Below, piece after piece: positions 58,037-64,000 of a stretch of DNA of 64,000 nt (the first letter of the stretch is position 1; every line of letters starts with the position of its first letter). The DNA is taken from contig NZ_LOKX01000032.1 of the NCBI RefSeq assembly GCF_002211285.1, positions 1 through 64,000 of the forward strand, written 5' to 3'. The position numbers and the translations under genes were made by a program. This DNA comes from Rhizobium sp. R635. GTDB lineage: Bacteria; Pseudomonadota; Alphaproteobacteria; Rhizobiales; Rhizobiaceae. A model generated the notes under the pieces. That model did no database searches and was not told the DNA's origin. It saw only the letters and a list, made by a program, of their open reading frames with translations.

Positions 58037-58728
58037 AACATGCGTGTATGAATGCCGGGGAGCCCGGATCGGGAGCAGACGGCCAGCGCGACGACGTGCT
58101 GGCTGCCGCTCTCGATCAGGCGATGAAACCAACGCCGGTCGCGCTCGCCGTCATGGGCCGCAATGGGCAAGCCGTTCTCCCAGGAAAAGGAAACGCTGAG
58201 TGGATCTTCGCGCAAGCCCACGCCGAGCGCCTTGAGATGGCTCTCCTTGAGCGCCCAAAGCTGAACGGCGGCGCGTGGCCGTTCCTGCGCGGACAATTCA
58301 CCGAGCCAGCGTCGTTCGTCGTTGTTGCAATAACTCTCCAAAGCCGCCTCTTCGATCTCGGCATCGGCGCGCTCGCAGTCTATCCCGATGCGCTCGCAGC
58401 TCGTAGCGACAGCGACCGTCACCATCCCGTCTGAATTGGACAAACTGAATTGCAGCGCATCGCGACCTTCAAGGCTCAGCCTGCCGTGCTCGTCCGCGAC
58501 CAATACGACCTCAGCCGGCAGCATCCCGGTATGGGCGCTCAACAGCCGCCGTAAGAGATAGCGGCCGGCCATGAACGAAGCCCGATCCCGGTCGAACTGG
58601 TAGGTCGCCGTGCGCTCCCGTTCATCCGGCGAAAGCGACCGCATCCAGCGGTGCAGATCGCGTGCGTTCTGAGGATATTGCCAGAGTGCGACTTCGATGT
58701 GCGCAGGGTGGTTTTTCGATTGCTGCAT
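58009..58728 (-). CDS. vbsP: Sfp-type 4'-phosphopantetheinyl transferase (VbsP)
   Basis: 239-residue Sfp/Gsp-type transferase. Visible: RDRASFMAGRYLLRRLLS (residues ~46-63), LQFSLSNSDGMVTVAVA (~92-108), the Mg2+ site GIDCERADAEIEE (~114-126) and WALKESHLKALGVGL (~157-171, WxxKES-like). It converts the VbsS carrier domain to its active holo form. Transcribed toward vbsO; in R. leguminosarum vbsP is not under RpoI or iron control, and no such site is seen here. A decayed second copy lies at 60838-61146. Confidence 0.88.
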   Translation of the reverse strand: MQQSKNHPAHIEVALWQYPQNARDLHRWMRSLSPDERERTATYQFDRDRASFMAGRYLLRRLLSAHTGMLPAEVVLVADEHGRLSLEGRDALQFSLSNSDGMVTVAVATSCERIGIDCERADAEIEEAALESYCNNDERRWLGELSAQERPRAAVQLWALKESHLKALGVGLREDPLSVSFSWENGLPIAAHDGERDRRWFHRLIESGSQHVVALAVCSRSGLPGIHTRMFQDDSMPSE

Positions 58729-58785
58729 GGCCTCCGGTATATGTCCTATGAACCGATTAGCAAGGATGTCGGTGCTGAAGAACGA

Positions 58786-60591
58786 TCATTCGAACTCGAT
58801 CACGAAGCTATGCGAAGAGTTCGATGGACCCATGTCGTCCCAACTGTCGACCCGCAATTCTTTCGGATCGCGTTTTCCCAAAGCGTTGGCGTAGTACATA
58901 CCGAAATCGTCGCCCTGCTTATGTTCGTTTGGCATACCTTGCAGCCACTTCGCGAACGTCATCCCCTCGCCGGTCACCCAGCGCCACCCTTCTCTAGGTT
59001 CCCGGGCATTTTCGTTCTGGATCAAGCCGATCCAAGGTCCAAACTTGTAGGTGCCGTTCGAGGATGCTTCATATTCGGAATCGAAGAAGCGCTCGTCCTT
59101 GCTGAAGAGCGAAATAATGAAATCATTCTCCTCTTTCGACGTGATCGTGGCTAAATGTCCGCCGCAGTGCCTGGCCGTTGCATTCGCCGATTTCCACGCC
59201 GTCGATTGCGCGCGGATCACGGCATACATATGCCCCTGGAACGAACCGTAGACCTTTTCCTGCCATGAATCGCATTCGATGACTTTCAAAACGCGCGGAT
59301 CAGTCTCCAGGCCGATGAAATCTTTTGGTTGGTACTGCCGCGCTAAAGGCGATGAATAGAGACCATCGGCTGCCCTGAACACGTTGACCCCGAGCGCCTT
59401 CGCTGTCGGTTCATTGAAATAACCGGTGTCGGCAATGCCGGCGGATTTCTGGTAGTCGGTTATGGCCTTGCGGGTCTGTGCACCAAAAACGCCATCTGCG
59501 TTGCCCGTGCCGAAGCCCCTTGCGGCAAGGGCGAGCTGGATCTCGCTTCTCTTCGTCTTGTCGAGCGTAAGTTCGGTCTCGCGCTGCTCCGGCGTCGGGA
59601 AGAGAAGAGAGGCAACAGAATTGGGCTGCATCACCGACAGCATCTGGCGGGCGACGTCGGCCTTTTCGCCGCTGCGGTGTTTTGCGAGAAAGAATGTCCA
59701 GATGCGCGGCGTATTGATCCGCAGGGCCTTCTGAAAATCAGCCTCCATTTCGATTGCCTGCAGGTCGATCGCCGGTGCGGCGACCGGCGCCTGTTCCGGC
59801 TGCTGCAGGGCCCGCGCGAAATAGAATTCGAGCGATAGCGACGATAGGATCTGCGGCGATTGCTTGCCTTCGGTCGCTGTTCGAACGTCGCGGATCACCC
59901 GCTTGAACGCGGTGCCTATTTCGATCCCGGGGCTCGCCAGGTGGTTCACCAGCGCCGCGGTGAAGGGAGAGTTCTCGCCGCGCCCATCGGCTGCGACCTG
60001 TCCGGGCGCGGCTGCGAAAGCAACCATGGTGCCCGCGCTCTCCGTTTCGATCGGCGCCAGTCCCCGCGTCGCAAGGCTTCTTGCTGCTCCTTCGATTTCT
60101 TCGTTGAGGCGGTTGGCCAGCGGGTTGTTACGACAGGCATCCAGGAAGATGAGCGTGATCTTGGCCTTCGTTTCTATCGCCCGCACCACGTCATCAAGCG
60201 CGAGCGCTTCCGCGGCGACGTCGAATTCGTTCGCAAGCCGGGCGTTAGTGGCGACCAGATAGTTCTCGCCGCGAAGCTGCATGCCATGCCCTGCATAGTA
60301 AAAGAGAGCCACGTCGTCGGCAGTGATCTTGCGGGAAAAACGCGTGACGGCTTCCGCAAGCCGGCTGCGGTCCGCATCGACGACGATGTCCACGTCAAAA
60401 CCCTGATTGGAGAGGAAAGCCCCGAACGCCCGTGCATCGCGCGCGGCATTGGGGAGCGTGCCAGCGGTCTCGTATATCGAGTTTCCAATGACGAGCGCCA
60501 GACGCCGGCCGCTTTCCGCGCTCGCCGCATCAAAAGATCCGATCATGCTCAGCAAGAACAGAGACAGCCATCTCAGCCACATCAGCATCAT
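58786..60591 (-). CDS. secreted caspase-like protein with peptidoglycan-binding and C-type-lectin-like domains
   Basis: 601 residues from ATG 60591, chosen because GGGGGAGG lies 5 bases before it; a GTG at 60615 is possible. Signal peptide to ~25 (DAASA). Caspase/C14 p20 domain ~28-270 with RLALVIGNSIYETAGTLPNAARDA, catalytic H102 in FYYAGHGMQL and C153 in LIFLDACRNNPLA. A peptidoglycan-binding_1-like repeat ~340-395 (IQLALAARGFGTGNADGVFGAQTRKAITDYQ). C-terminal C-type-lectin-like fold ~440-601 (HCGGHLATITSKEENDFI, GPWIGLIQNE, GWRWVTGEGMTFAKWLQGMPN). Caspase plus envelope-binding modules suggest a periplasmic or surface protease with unknown target. It sits between vbsP and a vbsP pseudogene. 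Confidence 0.8.
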   Translation of the reverse strand: MMLMWLRWLSLFLLSMIGSFDAASAESGRRLALVIGNSIYETAGTLPNAARDARAFGAFLSNQGFDVDIVVDADRSRLAEAVTRFSRKITADDVALFYYAGHGMQLRGENYLVATNARLANEFDVAAEALALDDVVRAIETKAKITLIFLDACRNNPLANRLNEEIEGAARSLATRGLAPIETESAGTMVAFAAAPGQVAADGRGENSPFTAALVNHLASPGIEIGTAFKRVIRDVRTATEGKQSPQILSSLSLEFYFARALQQPEQAPVAAPAIDLQAIEMEADFQKALRINTPRIWTFFLAKHRSGEKADVARQMLSVMQPNSVASLLFPTPEQRETELTLDKTKRSEIQLALAARGFGTGNADGVFGAQTRKAITDYQKSAGIADTGYFNEPTAKALGVNVFRAADGLYSSPLARQYQPKDFIGLETDPRVLKVIECDSWQEKVYGSFQGHMYAVIRAQSTAWKSANATARHCGGHLATITSKEENDFIISLFSKDERFFDSEYEASSNGTYKFGPWIGLIQNENAREPREGWRWVTGEGMTFAKWLQGMPNEHKQGDDFGMYYANALGKRDPKELRVDSWDDMGPSNSSHSFVIEFE

Positions 60592-60837
60592 GATCACCTC
60601 CCCCAAGGTCGTCACGAAATCAAACGGTTGCCATCACCTTAAAAATTCGCCTCTCCAGTCACCCGGAAAGGTCAACTCGCATGAATACTCCCCGATATAT
60701 TTTAGCATTACTTTGATGGCGAGCAAGGAGCCCATCCCCGTCGCCGGGTTGCGGCGCGCAGCTGTTTCGGCGGCTTAAGTACAATGCCCCAGGCGACGAG
60801 ATGTCGATTTGTATTCTGTAAAATATTCAGTGAGACA

Positions 60838-61146
60838 GTTGCCGACCGCCACCAGCCCGTCGGCATTGGAAAGGCTGAACTGCAGCCTGCCGCGACCCTC
60901 GAACTTCAGCTTGCCGTACGCCTCGCCAGCAAAATGACCTTGTCAGCCTGCGTTTCGGGATACGCGCATCAGCAGATGCCGGCCGGCCATGAACGAGGTC
61001 CGATCGCGTTCGAACCGGTAGGCCGCGGCGCGCTCCAGCTCATGCGATGAAAGCGACTGCCTCCAGCGCTTCGCGGCACCTTCGTTCCGCGGATATTGCC
61101 AAAGCACGACATCGATGGCGGCCGGTTGATTGTCTGATTGCTGCAT
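60838..61146 (-). pseudogene. decayed 5' copy of the phosphopantetheinyl transferase gene vbsP
   Basis: From ATG 61146 the translation MQQSDNQPAAIDVVLWQYPRN... matches the VbsP start MQQSKNHPAHIEVALWQYPQN..., and RFERDRTSFMAGRHLLMRV matches QFDRDRASFMAGRYLLRRL. After residue ~67 a stop and at least two frameshifts break the frame, but likeness continues to GRGRLQFSLSNADGLVAV (VbsP: GRDALQFSLSNSDGMVTV) and ends near 60838. About the first 105 of 239 residues remain; the Mg2+ and WxxKES motifs are gone. Same strand as vbsP, with the caspase gene between, so a duplication followed by truncation. Confidence 0.85.
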
Positions 61147-61204
61147 GAGGCCAGTATGCGTACCGCTGCCCGATTGGCAATCAGGCAGCGGTTTAGGTCG
61201 GGCT

Positions 61205-62002
61205 CTATTCCGCGGCCTCGATGAAGCGATGGCGCTCATAGAGGAACTTCAGCACGGCCTCCCGGCATTTGAGATACGTCCGGTCGGAGGCGAGTTCGAT
61301 GCGATTGCGGGGGCGGGCTATCGTGACGTCGAGCACTTCGCCGATGCGGGCCGCCGGGCCGTTGGTCATCATCACGATACGGTCTGACAGCAGCACCGCT
61401 TCGTCGACATCATGGGTGATCATGACCATCGTGTTGCCGAGGCGGGCGTGGATTTCCATCACCGCGTCCTGAAGATGGGCGCGGGTCAGTGCGTCGAGGG
61501 CGCCGAATGGCTCGTCGAGCAGCAGGATCTTCGGCTCCATCGAAAGCGCGCGCGCAATGCCGACGCGCTGTTTCATGCCGCCGGAGATTTCCGAAGGCCG
61601 CTTATCCCTCGCATGCGCCATCTGCACGAGATCGAGATTGGCCATGACCCATTCATGCCGCTCGGCTTTTGTCTTCGTCCTGCCGAAGACCTTGGAGACG
61701 GCAAGATTGACGTTCTCGTAGACCGTCAGCCAGGGCAGGAGCGAGTGGTTCTGGAAGACGACGGCGCGTTCCGGGCCCGGCTCGTTGACCTCGCGGTTTT
61801 CAAGGAGCACGGCGCCTGACGAAACCGGGGTGAGGCCGGCAATGAGATTGAGAAGGGTGGACTTGCCGCAGCCCGAATGGCCGATGATCGAGACGAATTC
61901 TCCCTCCGATATCGTCAGGTTGATGTCTTTCAGGATCTCGGCGCGCACGCCGCCGCGATCGAAATGCTTGTCGATGCGATCGAGCTTCAGATAGGCGTTC
62001 AT
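61205..62002 (-). CDS. nrtD: nitrate/taurine-type ABC transporter ATPase (NrtD)
   Basis: 265-residue ABC ATPase. Walker A GHSGCGKSTLLNLIAG (residues ~42-57), Q-loop FQNHSLLPWLTVYENV (~83-98), signature SEISGGMKQRVGIARAL (~137-153), Walker B ILLLDEPFGALDALTR (~158-173) and H-loop MITHDVDEAVLLSDRI. Closest pattern is NrtD/CmpD of nitrate, nitrite or cyanate importers. 11 bases behind the permease gene. Energises uptake of the ligand captured by the downstream-window binding protein. Confidence 0.88.
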   Translation of the reverse strand: MNAYLKLDRIDKHFDRGGVRAEILKDINLTISEGEFVSIIGHSGCGKSTLLNLIAGLTPVSSGAVLLENREVNEPGPERAVVFQNHSLLPWLTVYENVNLAVSKVFGRTKTKAERHEWVMANLDLVQMAHARDKRPSEISGGMKQRVGIARALSMEPKILLLDEPFGALDALTRAHLQDAVMEIHARLGNTMVMITHDVDEAVLLSDRIVMMTNGPAARIGEVLDVTIARPRNRIELASDRTYLKCREAVLKFLYERHRFIEAAE

Positions 62003-62013
62003 GGATATGTTCC

Positions 62014-62907
62014 TCAGTTGGCCGTGGCGCCGCGGGTGATGAGTTTGCCGAGGGCGGCCACCAGCTTGTCGAGCGCGAAGCCGACGACGCCGATATAGGC
62101 GAGCGCGACGATGATGTCGGGAAGGCGCGACGAGTTCCAGGCGTCCCAGATGAAGAAGCCGATGCCGACGCCGCCGGTCAGCATTTCGGCCGCAACGATA
62201 GCGAGCCAGGAAAGGCCGACGCCGATCCTGAGGCCGGTGAAGATGTAAGGCGCTGCCGAAGGCAGCATGATCTTCCAGAAAAATTCGAACTGGTTGAGGC
62301 GCAGCACCTCGGCGACGTTGCGGTAGTCCTGCGGAATGTTGCGGACGCCGACGGCGGTGTTGATGATGACGGGCCAGATCGAGGTGATGAAGATGACGAA
62401 GATCGCCGAAGGGTTGGAATTCTGGAAGGCTGCGAGCGACAACGGCAGCCAGGCGAGCGGCGGGACCGTGCGCAGCACCTGGAAGATCGGATCGAGGCCG
62501 CGCATCGCCCAGACCGACTGGCCGATGATCGCGCCGATGCCGACGCCGGCGACCCCGGCGAGCCCGAAGCCATAAGCGACGCGCTGCAGCGAAACGAGCA
62601 CGCGCCAGCCGAGCCCGATATCCTGGGAGCCGTAATTGAAGAAGGGATAGGCGATCAGGTCATAGCTGTCCTGCCAGACCTGATGCGGCGAGGGCAGGGA
62701 CGCATCCGTGGAGGAACACAGCACCTGCCAGACGAGCAGGAGGAGTGCCAGCACGACGGTTGGCGGAACCACATTGCGAAGTGCGGCCAGGCCCGCACGG
62801 CGAAAGTCGATCCGTGGTCCATGCCCGCCGGAAAACGGCAGGACCTTTGCCGCCCGCTTGACGGAGACGGCCGTGGAGGGATTTTGTTTATTTGCCAGGG
62901 CGGACAT
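62014..62907 (-). CDS. nrtB: nitrate-type ABC transporter permease (NrtB)
   Basis: 297-residue permease with about six membrane helices and the EAA loop AEVLRLNQFEFFWKIMLPSAAPYIFTGLRIGVGLSWLAIVAAEML (residues ~202-245). Typical NrtB/SsuC family features: VPPTVVLALLLLVWQVLCS and GIGFFIWDAWNSSRLPDIIVAL. ATG 62907 follows AGGAG; a GTG at 62922 is possible. Part of nrtA-nrtB-nrtD, 55 bases after nrtA. Confidence 0.87.
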   Translation of the reverse strand: MSALANKQNPSTAVSVKRAAKVLPFSGGHGPRIDFRRAGLAALRNVVPPTVVLALLLLVWQVLCSSTDASLPSPHQVWQDSYDLIAYPFFNYGSQDIGLGWRVLVSLQRVAYGFGLAGVAGVGIGAIIGQSVWAMRGLDPIFQVLRTVPPLAWLPLSLAAFQNSNPSAIFVIFITSIWPVIINTAVGVRNIPQDYRNVAEVLRLNQFEFFWKIMLPSAAPYIFTGLRIGVGLSWLAIVAAEMLTGGVGIGFFIWDAWNSSRLPDIIVALAYIGVVGFALDKLVAALGKLITRGATAN

Positions 62908-62962
62908 CGACGCGCTCCTCACGTGAAAAGGGGCCGGCGCGCTGATGGCGCGCCGGGGTGGG

Positions 62963-64000
62963 TCAGGAGACGGCCTTGATCGACAGGCTTTCGAGATAGG
63001 CCGCGGGATTTTCAGGGTCGAAGACCTTGCCGTCGAAGAAGGTTTCCTTGCCGCGGGAAGACGATGCCGGAATGTCGGCGGCAGCGACGCCGAGGTCTTT
63101 GGCCGCTTCGCGCCAGACGTCTTCGCGGTTCACCTGGTCGACCAGTGCCTTGACATCCGTCGTCGCCGGCAGATTTCCCCAGCGGATGTTTTCCGTCATG
63201 AACCAGGAATCGTGGCTCTTGAACGGATAGGAGGCGCCGTCCTTCCAGAACTTCATGTAGAGGTCGGTGGCCTTGGCCTCGCGGCCGTTGCCATAATTGA
63301 TGTCGCCCTTGAGGCGGCCGAGCACATCCTTGGTCGGCACGTTGAACCACTGGCGCTTGCCGAGAATGTCGGCCATCTCCGCCTTGTTGTCCATGCTCTC
63401 GCACCACTGCTGGGCTTCCATGACGGCCATCAGCAGGGCCTTGGCGGCATTGGGATTCTTTTCGATCCACTCGGCGCGCAGCCCCAGCGCCTTTTCGGGA
63501 TGGCCCTTCCAGAGTTCGCCGGTGGTGGCTGCGGTAAAGCCGATGCCCTGGTTGACCAGTTGCTCGTTCCACGGTTCGCCCACACAGAAAACGTCCATGT
63601 TGCCGACCTTCATGTTGGCCACCATCTGCGGCGGCGGCACGACGATGGTCGAAACGTCCTTGTTCGGGTCGATGCCGCCGGCGGCAAGCCAGTAGCGGAT
63701 CCAGAGATCGTGGGTGCCGCCCGGGAAGGTCATGGCGGCCTTGATCTCCTTGCCTTCGGCCTTCTTCTTCTCGAAGGCCGCCTTCAGCTTGGAGGCATCG
63801 AGCTGCACGCCGGTTTCGGCATATTCCTTGGCAACCGAAATGCCCTGGCTGTCGAGATTGAGCCGGGCCAGGATCGCCATCGGCACCGGCTTGTTGTTCT
63901 GCGTCACTTTGCCGGTGTGCATGAGATAGGGAAGCGGCGAGAGGATATGGGCGCCGTCGATGCCGTTGGCCGCACCGCCGAGCACCAGATTGTCGCGCGT
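62963..64000 (-). CDS. nrtA: nitrate ABC transporter substrate-binding protein NrtA, C-terminal part (cut by window edge)
   Basis: 345 codons open to the window end, lacking the start. NrtA/CmpA-type blocks: GGAANGIDGAHILSPLPYLMHTGKVTQNNKP, FPGGTHDLWIRYWLAAGGIDPNKDVSTIVVPPPQMVANMKVGNMDVFCVGEPWNEQLV (over ~95-150 of this fragment) and EWIEKNPNAAKALLMAVMEAQQW. Binds nitrate (or bicarbonate in CmpA) outside the membrane and hands it to NrtB. First gene of the nrtABD set, whose promoter lies outside the window. Confidence 0.88.
   Translation of the reverse strand, partial: TRDNLVLGGAANGIDGAHILSPLPYLMHTGKVTQNNKPVPMAILARLNLDSQGISVAKEYAETGVQLDASKLKAAFEKKKAEGKEIKAAMTFPGGTHDLWIRYWLAAGGIDPNKDVSTIVVPPPQMVANMKVGNMDVFCVGEPWNEQLVNQGIGFTAATTGELWKGHPEKALGLRAEWIEKNPNAAKALLMAVMEAQQWCESMDNKAEMADILGKRQWFNVPTKDVLGRLKGDINYGNGREAKATDLYMKFWKDGASYPFKSHDSWFMTENIRWGNLPATTDVKALVDQVNREDVWREAAKDLGVAAADIPASSSRGKETFFDGKVFDPENPAAYLESLSIKAVS

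Noticed and set aside
37225..58728. CRISPR, tRNA or integrase-bounded island around the siderophore genes
   Set aside because: No repeat array, tRNA gene, attachment-like direct repeat or integrase was found at either edge of the iron region.
58786..60591. C-type-lectin-like protein as a possible target of a diversity-generating retroelement
   Set aside because: No reverse transcriptase gene, template repeat or variable-repeat pair was seen in the window, so the lectin-like domain alone does not support such a system.
61147..61239. 31-codon upstream extension of the phosphopantetheinyl transferase fragment
   Set aside because: Likeness to VbsP begins exactly at the internal ATG at 61146; the extension is only an open frame.

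Overview
The window looks like chromosomal or chromid DNA of a fast-growing rhizobium (Rhizobium leguminosarum/etli type). The evidence is a complete vicibactin siderophore locus with its RpoI sigma factor, RirA-type iron boxes, two SyrB-like proteins, dense high-GC coding and RIME-like intergenic palindromes. All functional names rest on reading translated sequence and motifs; no database search was run.

Layout. 1-290: the first 27 codons of an IS110-family transposase running off the left edge, its non-coding flank, and a rhizobial palindrome. 287-986: a ParDE-like toxin-antitoxin pair with a palindromic operator. 1001-4880: a bufferin (copper-binding RiPP) operon bufA1-B-C-D, divergent from its SigF/NrsF sigma/anti-sigma pair; both units carry the same GTAACA-N16-CGTA promoter. 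5031-6144: two SyrB-like small proteins. 6157-11332: a yjf-type membrane/PspA module (glutathionylspermidine-synthase-like ATP-grasp, DUF1190, DUF350, DUF2491, a K+ channel, DUF2170, PspA). 11387-18022: a lysine / 2-aminoadipate catabolic operon (aminotransferase, AmaB, D-2-hydroxyglutarate dehydrogenase, HglS) with a divergent LysR regulator. 18043-20930: OmpA-like lipoprotein, L,D-transpeptidase, GabD. 21058-24904: a lower-GC surface-polysaccharide cassette (acyltransferase, flippase, pyruvyl transferase). 25181-30509: periplasmic aldehyde oxidoreductase paoABC with XdhC and MocA-like cofactor genes. 30527-32110: Na+/H+ antiporter. 32170-36868: a tetronate (threonate/erythronate) operon otnK-otnC-otnI-ltnD plus LysR.

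37144-58728 is the iron region: TonB-dependent receptor and FhuF reductase; a chemoreceptor/AraC/HAMP insert of unclear relation; fhuB, fhuD and a GNAT (probable vbsC); rpoI; vbsL-vbsD-vbsA; and the divergent vbsG-vbsS-vbsO, closed by vbsP. RpoI-type promoters (TAAAT/C-N16-CGT) face both ways between vbsA and vbsG. TGA-N9-TCA boxes sit before the receptor and between the fhu operon and rpoI. This gives a readable cascade: RirA represses rpoI, the receptor and the fhu operon, and RpoI drives vbsADL and vbsGSO. The condensation domain of VbsS has lost its catalytic histidine.

Beyond vbsP lies a secreted caspase-like protein with peptidoglycan-binding and C-type-lectin-like regions. It sits between intact vbsP and a decayed second vbsP copy. 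The window ends in a nitrate-type ABC transporter (nrtD, nrtB, partial nrtA). No tRNA, rRNA or CRISPR array was recognised.
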